Source: Anaerobacillus arseniciselenatis (GTDB lineage Bacteria > Bacillota > Bacilli > Bacillales > Anaerobacillaceae). Taken from it: 64,000 bases of DNA. The notes under the pieces are model-generated. The model ran no database searches. It saw nothing but the letters and a program-made list of their open reading frames with translations, and was not told the DNA's origin. Position 1 is the stretch's first letter, and each line of letters opens with the position of its first letter. A program made the position numbers and the translations under genes. Below, in pieces: positions 34,001 through 41,323 of the stretch. The stretch spans positions 1-64,000 of the forward strand of contig NZ_MLQQ01000045.1 of NCBI RefSeq assembly GCF_001865995.1, in the 5' to 3' direction.

Positions 34001-34684
34001 TTGTTGGTGGTGACAACTTTCGTGCAATACTTTATTAAACCTAATTCAGATCTTGAGCAAGAAAGAAGATTTAACAGAACAAATTTCAGGAAAACGAAAA
34101 CTCTTGATCCTGCATCCATAGAAAAAGGAAGTATGGTTTTATTTTATACGTCTCGTACAAAGTCAGTACAAGCCCATGCGGTGTTAAAAGAAACTCCAGT
34201 AGAAAGACCCGAGCTGCAAGATAATCCAAATTACATTGATTTTATTTGGTTTGCTGAATTAGAAGACTTGGTAGTATATGATGATCCTATTGATTTGTCA
34301 GACCCTAAAATCAGAGAACGGTTAGATTGGTTCAACGGAGTAAATACGTCTGGTCAAAAACGGAGTCTTAAGTCTTGGGGAAATTTTGTGATTACTACTC
34401 GAGAGATATCGCAGCATGATTTTTTACTATTATCAAAAGAAATAGAAATTGGTGATTGGATTAGGAATGGGAAGATATCTTTTAATGAACCTGAGGCGGC
34501 AATATTGGATGAAGAAATTTTTCCAGAAGGCAAGGAAATTTATCGTCTTCATAAAATAAAAGAGCGAAATAGCCGATTAATAGAACAGAGAAAAAAGCAA
34601 GCGCTTATACAAGATGGCACACTCAATTGTGAAGTTTGTAACTTCAACTTCTATGAAACTTACGGAGAGGTAGGAAAAAATTAA
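34001..34684 (+). CDS. HNH endonuclease, truncated before the catalytic histidines
   Basis: This encodes 227 residues. A long N-terminal region (EKGSMVLFYTSRTKSVQAHA, ERLDWFNGVNTSGQKRSLKS) is followed by NCEVCNFNFYETYGEVGKN, where the zinc-finger-like CxxC of an HNH domain begins. Members of this family continue with the HH...H catalytic part, but here the frame stops (GAAAAAATTAA) and a terminator follows at once. The nuclease is therefore probably inactive. The start codon is uncertain (TTG/GTG cluster, weak site). Confidence 0.6.
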   Translation: MLVVTTFVQYFIKPNSDLEQERRFNRTNFRKTKTLDPASIEKGSMVLFYTSRTKSVQAHAVLKETPVERPELQDNPNYIDFIWFAELEDLVVYDDPIDLSDPKIRERLDWFNGVNTSGQKRSLKSWGNFVITTREISQHDFLLLSKEIEIGDWIRNGKISFNEPEAAILDEEIFPEGKEIYRLHKIKERNSRLIEQRKKQALIQDGTLNCEVCNFNFYETYGEVGKN

Positions 34685-34716
34685 AATAAGCAAGAGATGC
34701 TCTCTTGCTTATTTAA
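34685..34716 (+). terminator. terminator after the truncated HNH gene
   Basis: AATAAGCAAGAGA and TCTCTTGCTTATT are perfect 13-base arms around TGC, followed by TTAAG. It overlaps the end of the truncated gene. The remainder of the gap to 34995 contains nothing I can assign. Confidence 0.75.
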
Positions 34717-34995
34717 GTCACCAAAAACTTCTTTTTACTACAATGTTTATTTGAAAAGCCTTGTTTAAAATCAGACTTCCTAAAACTAAATTACTTTGCT
34801 TTTTGAGAGTTAAGCGTTTAAAAAGGGGCGTAGTTGCACTTACGTTAGGAACTTAATAATGAGCATCCAGAATTTTCATCATTGCTAAAATTTTATACTT
34901 TTCTGATGAAACAAATCTTTCCCTTGTCCCAATATAAAAAGGATTGAAATTTGTTGAGTGGACGTACTATAATAATCAAAAAAGGAGGTGAAATC

Positions 34996-35394
34996 ATGGA
35001 AGAAATGTTAAAGCAAATATTAACTAAATTAGACGTTTTAGACACTGGACAAGCTGACCTTCAAAAAGGACAAGCTTCTATGCAAAAGGAGATCAGTTCA
35101 TTAAAAGAAGACACTATCTCTTTAAAAGAAGGACAAGCAAACCTTCAAAGGGCTCAAGCAGACCTCCAAAGAAGACAAGCTAACCTAGAAAGCGGTCAAG
35201 CTAACCTACAAAGTGGACAAGACGCAATTGCCCTTGAGCAAGCAGAAATGCGTAAGGAAGTCGCCTTTTATTATGGTAGTATGATGAAAAAACTAGATGA
35301 TACTAAACTCGAACTCAGTAGCGAAATGAAGCAATTTGGTAAAATTCAAGAAGAACACCAACATGTGTTACAGTTGATTAATGAAAAACAGTAA
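34996..35394 (+). CDS. coiled-coil protein with GQANLQ-type heptad repeats
   Basis: This encodes 132 residues from ATG at 34996, with AAAGGAGGTGAAATC immediately upstream. Seven-residue units such as GQADLQK, GQANLQR and RQANLES repeat from about 20 to 85, predicting a long left-handed coiled coil. The C-terminus is a charged helix. It has the same design as the 52012-52404 protein but a different repeat. Function is unknown; such proteins are scattered singly in bacilli. Confidence 0.7.
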   Translation: MEEMLKQILTKLDVLDTGQADLQKGQASMQKEISSLKEDTISLKEGQANLQRAQADLQRRQANLESGQANLQSGQDAIALEQAEMRKEVAFYYGSMMKKLDDTKLELSSEMKQFGKIQEEHQHVLQLINEKQ

Positions 35395-35585
35395 TTTTCT
35401 ATAATAGTCGAGCCTCATAGATCATCCCCGCAAGTTATTACCAAACAGTTAACTTCCTTTGCCTTACCAGTACTTTAAATGAATAGTTTGGACGAAGGGA
35501 TTGGTCCGTCCGATAAAGTATTGTGAGTGGTCAAGGTCCAATCCCTACATATTTTTTTAGTGCCTGTCACTCCCCGATACACTTT

Positions 35586-35767
35586 TACGGACATCTATTC
35601 CGTTATTTTATGAATCTTAGCGTTTTTTTGATTTTGGCGGACATCTGGTACGCTATTTTTAAAAAATCAGCCCGAATCGAAGGTGTTTTCAGCAAATAAA
35701 GGAACAAATGTCCGCTTAACTTTCAAACATAGCCATTTTCGACAAAATAACGTACCTCATGTCCGCA
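35586..35767. repeat. nested GGACAT palindromic repeat, copy 2
   Basis: Two direct units, CGGACATCTATTCCGTTATT and GCGGACATCTGGTACGCTAT, are followed by two inverted units ending AAATGTCCGC and CTCATGTCCGC. The gap 35395-35902 also holds a GTGCCTGTCACTCCCCGA core at 35559 and AGGGATTGG/CCAATCCC inverted arms near 35498 and 35537. Confidence 0.8.
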
Positions 35768-35797
35768 TACACATACTAATCGCTTCGATCGACAGTT

Positions 35798-35868
35798 GAA
35801 TTTATAAAAAATTAAAGCATTTTCACAAATATTTCCCTTATTATTGTTTATTAACTATATTTTTCCAT
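35798..35868. repeat. 71-bp dispersed repeat, copy 2
   Basis: It matches 28966-29036 nearly base for base and directly follows the nested GGACAT element. It is followed by a GGGGGACAAGTCCC hairpin-type sequence at 35875. Confidence 0.75.
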
Positions 35869-35902
35869 AGAACAGGGGGACAAGTCCCTGTCCTTCGTCT
35901 CA

Positions 35903-36835
35903 CTACTTGAATACCGGCATTGTCACTAAGATCATAAACACATATAAAATACTGATGTAATTGACTGAATAAAGAAAGCTCACGTACGCATATTTTTGAT
36001 CGTCCTTGGTAAACAATCCGTAAACGCTTATCCCTAACCAAGTAAGATTAAGAACTGTTGCAATCGCAACGAAGACTATACCAAGCTCATGTAAATAAAA
36101 AGGTAACGGCAGTAAACATGCGACATAAACGAGAATCTGCCTTTTCGTCATTTTAAATCCCCGAACAACAGGGAGCATAGCAACCCCCGCTGCTTTGTAT
36201 TCTTCATATTTCCTCATTGCTATTGCAAATGTATGGGGCATTTGCCAAATAAACAAGATCGAAAATAAGATGATCGGAATGATATGATTGGAGGGGGCTA
36301 TAGCTGCCCAGCCAATTAACGGCGTCACTGCCCCTGATACACTTCCAACTACCGTATTTAGTGTATATTTCCGTTTTGACCACATCGTATACAAAAACAC
36401 ATAGGTAAACCAGCCAATAAATGCATAGAAGATTGCCCCCACAGTGGTGAAAAATAAGAAAAGAAATCCAAGCAACGTTAGCGTAATCCCTATAATTAAT
36501 ACCGTTTTTAGCGAAATATTGCCGGTTACTGTTGGTCGCTGTTTCGTCCTCGACATGATCGCATCAATATCAGCATCGTACCAGTTGTTAAGAACTAGTG
36601 CACCAGCCATTACTAGTGTACTCCCAATGATCGTGAAAACGAACACATCAAAGTACTCATAGAAGGAAGCGTTTGAAACAAATAACGCTAACCAAAAACC
36701 GGTAAATACCGGAAGAACATTGGCAATTAATACAGGACCTTTTAGTAATAGTTTCAAATCAACGAGTAAGTTTTTGTCATTCGTTCTCACATTCTTCTGA
36801 GATGAAACTGCGCTTTTTATATTTTTTATATTCAT
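35903..36835 (-). CDS. ctaB: protohaem IX farnesyltransferase
   Basis: This encodes 310 residues from ATG at 36835 (AGGTGG upstream). It is a UbiA-superfamily prenyltransferase with about nine membrane helices. The first Asp motif is LNNWYDADIDAIMSRTKQRP; the second cytosolic loop has MPHTFAIAMRKYEEYKAAGV. It makes haem O from haem B and farnesyl diphosphate, needed for haem A/O oxidases. It is the last gene of the oxidase operon, 19 bp after the membrane protein gene. Confidence 0.92.
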   Translation of the reverse strand: MNIKNIKSAVSSQKNVRTNDKNLLVDLKLLLKGPVLIANVLPVFTGFWLALFVSNASFYEYFDVFVFTIIGSTLVMAGALVLNNWYDADIDAIMSRTKQRPTVTGNISLKTVLIIGITLTLLGFLFLFFTTVGAIFYAFIGWFTYVFLYTMWSKRKYTLNTVVGSVSGAVTPLIGWAAIAPSNHIIPIILFSILFIWQMPHTFAIAMRKYEEYKAAGVAMLPVVRGFKMTKRQILVYVACLLPLPFYLHELGIVFVAIATVLNLTWLGISVYGLFTKDDQKYAYVSFLYSVNYISILYVFMILVTMPVFK

Positions 36836-36854
36836 CTTATTTCCCACCTACAAT

Positions 36855-37415
36855 TCACTCATATTCCGAAGGGTCAACAAAAGCTACATATAAAAGATAA
36901 ACGATCATTCCCACTGCAGTTAATAGGAATGCCCAACCTAGTGCAATTTGTTCAATAATAAGGTAATTGTTACATAATTGTACTGGAACGAAAATATAAA
37001 GGAAACCCATTCCCAAAAACACGATTGTAAAAAGAGTGATCACGAAATTTTTACTGAAATCACTAAGTTTTTTCCAACTGTCACGCAAAGGAACTCCTGC
37101 TAAAAACGGTAAGCTAATAAATTTAAAGATTTCCACACTTGTTAATGATAACGCTTCATCCATCGTTCTTGGGAGTAACCAATAGCTTATAATGATGATA
37201 AACAAAAGTATCCCTGGTATCCCATTTTCGTTCCACTTCTCAAAAAAATTCGGAAATTGTTTTTGAAAAAAAGGTGCCATTAATAAACCTGCGATCACAA
37301 GCATCGGCATTTGCATATGCATGTGAATGACCATAACCGACTCCATAAAAGAAGCAACAGGAGGAATTGCTAAGAAAATAAATAAGGCTAACCCTATTTT
37401 AAACTGGTCCATCAT
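36855..37415 (-). CDS. cytochrome oxidase-associated membrane protein
   Basis: This encodes 186 residues with five or six hydrophobic helices. The early helix carries HMHMQMPML histidines and the last ends in FVDPSEYE. ATG directly follows the SCO stop. Size, helix count and place fit the small membrane proteins found in ba3 oxidase clusters (CtaG-like or DUF1404-like), possibly in copper or haem insertion. No firm family assignment. Confidence 0.55.
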   Translation of the reverse strand: MMDQFKIGLALFIFLAIPPVASFMESVMVIHMHMQMPMLVIAGLLMAPFFQKQFPNFFEKWNENGIPGILLFIIIISYWLLPRTMDEALSLTSVEIFKFISLPFLAGVPLRDSWKKLSDFSKNFVITLFTIVFLGMGFLYIFVPVQLCNNYLIIEQIALGWAFLLTAVGMIVYLLYVAFVDPSEYE

Positions 37416-38048
37416 TTACTCCCCCTTGTCATTCTCAAGTATAGTCTTAACTACGTCCGCAGCCGTTTCAGGATCGCGATAATCTAAAACATTCGTTAAA
37501 AAGCCTTGTTTGTCCACAATATAAAAAGCTGAGTTATGGGCAAAATGTCCTTTTCCATCAGGGATAACAATGACACCAAACTCCTGTAACAACGAATCTA
37601 GCTCTTTTTGGTCAGGAATGGTTGCCATTCTCCAAGTTTCTCCATCACTATTAAAATAGTCTTTATATCTACTTAACGTAGCAGGATCGTCTTTCTCTGG
37701 GTCAAAACTAATACTTAAAAAAACAATGTCTTCGTCAATATATTGTTCGGGAAGCATGTCATAAACTTTCCCCATATTCACTTCTAATTGTATGCAAACC
37801 GTCGTACAAGCTGTATAAAAAAATGTAATGAATACATATTTATTTTCAAACTCAGAAAAAGAATACTTACGGCCAAAACTATCCTCAAACGTTACATCTG
37901 GAAATTTCGGTTTTTCTTTTATTAATTGATTCACTCTAGCTGTTTCTGCTGTAAATGCTCGAAAGCCATCTGTTCCTACATAAAACAATACACATCCAAA
38001 TAGTAAAACAACAATGATTGCAATTGTATTATGCTCAAGTTTTTTCAT
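37416..38048 (-). CDS. SCO1/SenC-family copper chaperone
   Basis: This encodes 210 residues from ATG at 38048 (AAAGGATG upstream). An N-terminal membrane anchor is followed by a thioredoxin fold. The copper ligands are both cysteines in FYTACTTVCIQLE (CxxxC) and the histidine in GHFAHNSAFYIVD. It delivers copper to the CuA site of the oxidase subunit II encoded upstream. A strong hairpin separates it from the subunit I gene. Confidence 0.92.
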   Translation of the reverse strand: MKKLEHNTIAIIVVLLFGCVLFYVGTDGFRAFTAETARVNQLIKEKPKFPDVTFEDSFGRKYSFSEFENKYVFITFFYTACTTVCIQLEVNMGKVYDMLPEQYIDEDIVFLSISFDPEKDDPATLSRYKDYFNSDGETWRMATIPDQKELDSLLQEFGVIVIPDGKGHFAHNSAFYIVDKQGFLTNVLDYRDPETAADVVKTILENDKGE

Positions 38049-38072
38049 GTAGGTCACATCCTTTTTATAAAT

Positions 38073-38107
38073 AAAGAGATAGCCGTAAATTTTAAAGCTA
38101 TCTCTTT
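38073..38107 (-). terminator. intra-operon hairpin between subunit I and SCO genes
   Basis: AAAGAGATAGC and GCTATCTCTTT are perfect 11-base arms, followed on the minus strand by ATTTATAAAAAGG. It may partly terminate or process the transcript, giving more oxidase subunits than assembly factors. Confidence 0.65.
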
Positions 38108-38118
38108 ATGAAACTATC

Positions 38119-39804
38119 TTACCAAGGTCTAATTGGCGGTGAACCTGGTGGTGCGTTTACAATCATGTCGACAATAGGCACAACATAAGCCATTGCAACA
38201 ACGATGATCAAGAGAACAACCCATACTCCCCATCGTTCTGTCCAGTAGCCAGTTACATCCCCTGGCTCTTTTGGAGCAATTGGAAATTCTGTCTGACCTT
38301 TTGGTGCAAAGAACATTAAATGAATGACAGCATAGAACTGGATTAGAACTCCGATTGTTAGAAGTACTGCACCAAATCCAATTAACAACATGTAAGGATC
38401 CCAGCCAAGTGCTGCGGCGTGATCTCCATACGTTGTATAAGAAGTTCTTCGTGGTGAACCAAATAACCCTGCAGTGTGCATCGCAAATGCCATTAGAACC
38501 ATAGCTGCTGCCCAAATATACGTTTGGATAACCCCTAATTTGTTCATCGCTGGCGTTAAGACACGACCTGAAATAAAAGGAATTAACCAGTAACTAATCC
38601 CAAAGAATGTCATCGCAACAGACATTCCAAGTGTTAAGTGAAAATGTCCAACAACCCACATCGTATTATGAACAACTGCATTTAATTGGAATGTTGTTTG
38701 GGCAATACCACCTGCACCAGCAGGAGCAAATGCAAGCATCGCAATGAAAGGTGCTAAGAAACGTACATCGCCCCAAGGCAATTTCTTAAGCCAACCAAGA
38801 GCTCCTTTTCCACCTTTTCTTCTACCAGCACGCTCCATAACAACAAATAGTGCATATGCCGTCATTAATGAAGGAAAACCAATCGCTAAGCTCATAAACA
38901 CGTGCATATATTTGATCGTATCCGAAATACCAGGGTCAACGATTTGGTGATGGAAACCACCCGTAATGTTCATAATAACAAGGGCAATAACGACAACCCG
39001 TGTTAACGTATCATTCCAAAGCGTTCCACCAATCACTCTTGGTACGATTACATACCAAGCAGATACTGCTGTTAAATACCATATATTTACTGCAGTATGC
39101 CCAAACGCCCAAAATAGTGTTCGTGCTAACATAACATTGATTGTATCAACCCAGCCAAGTGACCAAGGAAGGATGAGGAACAATACTTCTACTGCAACAA
39201 ATAATGTACAACCTAACAGTAAAACAAAAGCGCCAGTTGCAAAGAATGAGAGAATAGGAAGATGTTGCCCTTTATGTTTCTTTCTCCAATCCGCTACTTG
39301 AATAAAAGCTCCAATACAACACGACCAAATACCTAAAACAACAAATACTAATCCAAAGTAAAAAATTGGGTGCGCCATCATTGGCGGATAAAAAGTGAAT
39401 AATACCGTTGCTTCATTCATTAAAACCATAATAACTACCAATACTGTACCAAACATACTTAATCCATAACCGATCCAACCAAGCTTTCTAACTTTAGGAA
39501 GAAGACCTCCTAATGTATGGGAAAGACCTGAATAAAAATAACCGATCATAAAGAACCCGGAAAATACAACGATTAACAGTAAACCGTGGGCAGTTAGGAC
39601 TTGGTAATAGTTAAGCCATGATGGCAATTCAAGCAAACCTGCACGATTTATCCCTTGCAGTAATCCGAATAGACCCCCGAGAAGTAATGCTACAAATGAT
39701 ACTAATAAAAATGATTTCGTTAATTTTGCATCTTCTGGATTTACTCCTAAAATTTCATTTGCTTTATTTTTAAGTGATGCTGCATTCGCGTTAATTGCTT
39801 CCAA
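38119..39804 (-). CDS. cbaA: ba3-type cytochrome c oxidase subunit I
   Basis: This encodes 561 residues, about 13 membrane helices. The start is TTG with GGGGGG seven bases upstream. Haem and copper ligands are visible: TAHGLLLIVVFSG (low-spin haem His), WAFGHTAVNIWYL (CuB His), GGFHHQIVDP (two CuB His) and VVGHFHLTLGM (haem His pair). The short form and the absence of the fused subunit III are typical of B-family oxidases. It reduces oxygen at the membrane, with high oxygen affinity expected from the family. Confidence 0.92.
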   Translation of the reverse strand: MEAINANAASLKNKANEILGVNPEDAKLTKSFLLVSFVALLLGGLFGLLQGINRAGLLELPSWLNYYQVLTAHGLLLIVVFSGFFMIGYFYSGLSHTLGGLLPKVRKLGWIGYGLSMFGTVLVVIMVLMNEATVLFTFYPPMMAHPIFYFGLVFVVLGIWSCCIGAFIQVADWRKKHKGQHLPILSFFATGAFVLLLGCTLFVAVEVLFLILPWSLGWVDTINVMLARTLFWAFGHTAVNIWYLTAVSAWYVIVPRVIGGTLWNDTLTRVVVIALVIMNITGGFHHQIVDPGISDTIKYMHVFMSLAIGFPSLMTAYALFVVMERAGRRKGGKGALGWLKKLPWGDVRFLAPFIAMLAFAPAGAGGIAQTTFQLNAVVHNTMWVVGHFHLTLGMSVAMTFFGISYWLIPFISGRVLTPAMNKLGVIQTYIWAAAMVLMAFAMHTAGLFGSPRRTSYTTYGDHAAALGWDPYMLLIGFGAVLLTIGVLIQFYAVIHLMFFAPKGQTEFPIAPKEPGDVTGYWTERWGVWVVLLIIVVAMAYVVPIVDMIVNAPPGSPPIRPW

Positions 39805-39818
39805 TGTTATTCCCCCCT

Positions 39819-40280
39819 TTAGTAAACCTTAATAGTTGTGGCCATAACCTGATGACCAATCCCACAATATTCATTACATATCACTAAATACTCACCTGGT
39901 TCATGAAATGTTTGAGTTATATCTGTAATATACCCAGGCACTATCATCCCATTGGCATTCGTACCAACAATTTGAAAGCCATGAACAACGTCTTTTGATG
40001 TTAATTTGAAATGAACGGTAGCCCCAGCAGGCACCTCAAGTTCCATTGGAGTAAAACTAAAAAGTTGTAATGTCATCACCACTTCATATTCGTTATCTCC
40101 AATTTGCTTTATTCCTGGTTGATCAAACGGGGCAGTTTCATTGACTTTTTGTGGGTCAATTAATTCCACCCCACCCGGCGGTGCCATTCCTAGTGCAAAT
40201 GCTTGATAGCCTGTTGCGATCATAAATAACATGATCATTCCAAAACTTATAGTAAGCCAAACTTTTTCTGATTTATGCAT
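39819..40280 (-). CDS. cbaB: ba3-type cytochrome c oxidase subunit II
   Basis: This encodes 153 residues, one N-terminal membrane helix and a cupredoxin domain. CuA ligands are CNEYCGIGHQVM and an upstream His in KDVVHGFQIV. The size is half that of caa3 subunit II, as expected for ba3. GGGGAG is six bases before the chosen ATG. It precedes subunit I by 14 bp. It accepts electrons from cytochrome c. Confidence 0.9.
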   Translation of the reverse strand: MHKSEKVWLTISFGMIMLFMIATGYQAFALGMAPPGGVELIDPQKVNETAPFDQPGIKQIGDNEYEVVMTLQLFSFTPMELEVPAGATVHFKLTSKDVVHGFQIVGTNANGMIVPGYITDITQTFHEPGEYLVICNEYCGIGHQVMATTIKVY

Positions 40281-40295
40281 GTTCATCTCCCCTTT

Positions 40296-40439
40296 CTAAA
40301 CTCTAACTAGATAAAAACCGTATAAAGTAATGTAGGAAATTAAAATAACAACTCCCACAAATCCAACTCCGATCGCTGTCCCAACTCGAGACGTTTCTTC
40401 TTTGTGATCAGGCTTTTGATCAAGTTTTTTCATTTCCAT
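40296..40439 (-). CDS. ba3 oxidase small subunit IIa
   Basis: This encodes 47 residues: a charged N-terminus (KKLDQKPDHKEETSRVG) and a single helix (GVGFVGVVILISYITLYGFY). Position directly before subunit II, size and single helix match subunit IIa of ba3 oxidases. AGGAGGTTG precedes the ATG. It is the first gene of the operon. Confidence 0.75.
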   Translation of the reverse strand: MEMKKLDQKPDHKEETSRVGTAIGVGFVGVVILISYITLYGFYLVRV

Positions 40440-40478
40440 TTTTTCAACCTCCTCTTTATTTCTTACCCTCATAATAGT

Positions 40479-40493
40479 TGATAATGATAATCA
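40479..40493. promoter_or_regulatory. Fur-like box upstream of the oxidase operon
   Basis: TGATAATGATAATCA matches the 7-1-7 Fur consensus TGATAATNATTATCA at 14 of 15 positions. It lies 40 bp before the subunit IIa start. This suggests iron-dependent repression of a haem-copper enzyme, inferred from the motif alone. Confidence 0.5.
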
Positions 40494-40564
40494 TGTAAGT
40501 GACAATAGTCACCGTTAACAACATATAGATAGTTTTTATTATCTAATCTTTCGCCACAGGTTTT

Positions 40565-40636
40565 ACCAAGAGGATGGTTCTTCTGGTTCATTTCAAAAGA
40601 AACAATAAAAAAGACCAGAAGAACCGTCCCCTTGGT
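40565..40636. repeat. inverted repeat of the GGTTCTTCTGGT family
   Basis: Arms ACCAAGAGGATGGTTCTTCT (40565 on) and AGAAGAACCGTCCCCTTGGT (to 40636) pair with two mismatches around a loop of about 26 bases. GGGGACGGTTCTTCTGGT-type elements are frequent in bacilli. It directly precedes a truncated Rpn gene fragment. Confidence 0.75.
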
Positions 40637-40656
40637 CCGTACTGGTCTACCTACGC

Positions 40657-40915
40657 AAATGAAGCCACTCTTGCATTGCTTGGGAAGATGGGCTATGATG
40701 ATCACGAAAAAACGAATATGAAACTGATGACTTCATGGGAGAAAAAAGGTTTTGAAAAAGGAATCGAAGAAGGAATTGGAAAAGGTTTTGAGCGAGGGCT
40801 TATAACAGTGGCTAAACAAATGCTAGCAGAAGGATATAATATACAAGAAATTCGTAAGTTAGCCGGGCTAACTGATAGAGAAATTGAACGGTTGAAGAAT
40901 GAGCTTGAATTATAA
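40657..40915 (+). pseudogene. Rpn-family nuclease fragment (middle deleted, 5' end missing)
   Basis: NEATLALLGKMGYDDHEK joins directly to KLMTSWEKKGFEKGIEEG, skipping about 55 residues present in the 47849-48762 gene, and ends LTDREIERLKNELEL. The C-terminal E-K-G repeats are retained. The 5' two thirds are absent and replaced by the inverted repeat at 40565. It keeps the G that the longer copy has lost (GATGGGC). Confidence 0.8.
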
Positions 40916-40930
40916 TTATTGGCATATTTA

Positions 40931-40962
40931 AAGAGCGCTTTTATGTAGCGCTCTTAATTTTT
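40931..40962 (+). terminator. terminator after the Rpn fragment
   Basis: AAGAGCGCT and AGCGCTCTT arms are followed by AATTTTTAAAC. Confidence 0.75.
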
Positions 40963-41067
40963 AAACAAAATAATTTACAAATGTAATTAAGACTGGATTT
41001 ACATCGTGTACTTTAAGTGCCTCCCGTACATTTCAGTTTCACCGCAACGGGGATCAGGTACAAAAGA

Positions 41068-41289
41068 TTATCCACCTGATAGAGGTATCAGTAGTTCGAT
41101 TATATCTCCATCTTTTAAATTTATATATTTATCGGTAATAATTACTTTATTGACGACAATTAAAACATCATCGTCCCATTTTATCCCGAGTGAATTAATG
41201 AACTCCTCAACCGACGTCTTATTGTCTAAAATATATTCATTTTTTAGATCGTTTAAGTAAGGGACATAGGAAATAACGCTAATTTTCAA
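41068..41289 (-). CDS. MoaD/ThiS-family sulfur carrier protein
   Basis: This encodes 73 residues of beta-grasp type ending in the Gly-Gly needed for thiocarboxylation (IELLIPLSGG). It is 35 bp downstream of the aldehyde:ferredoxin oxidoreductase gene. Such MoaD-like genes beside AOR genes are thought to serve tungstopterin synthesis. The last gene of the sigma-54 operon. Confidence 0.85.
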   Translation of the reverse strand: MKISVISYVPYLNDLKNEYILDNKTSVEEFINSLGIKWDDDVLIVVNKVIITDKYINLKDGDIIELLIPLSGG

Positions 41290-41323
41290 TTCTGTTCACC
41301 TCAATATGAACAAATTTATGGCT

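Noticed and set aside
34702..34950. Possible C-terminal continuation of the HNH nuclease in another frame
   Set aside because: I looked for the expected HH...N...H region after the stop and found only the terminator and non-coding sequence, so this is a truncation and not a simple frameshift.
38129..38515. 128-residue minus-strand frame inside oxidase subunit I
   Set aside because: It is an out-of-frame shadow of the well-supported subunit I gene.
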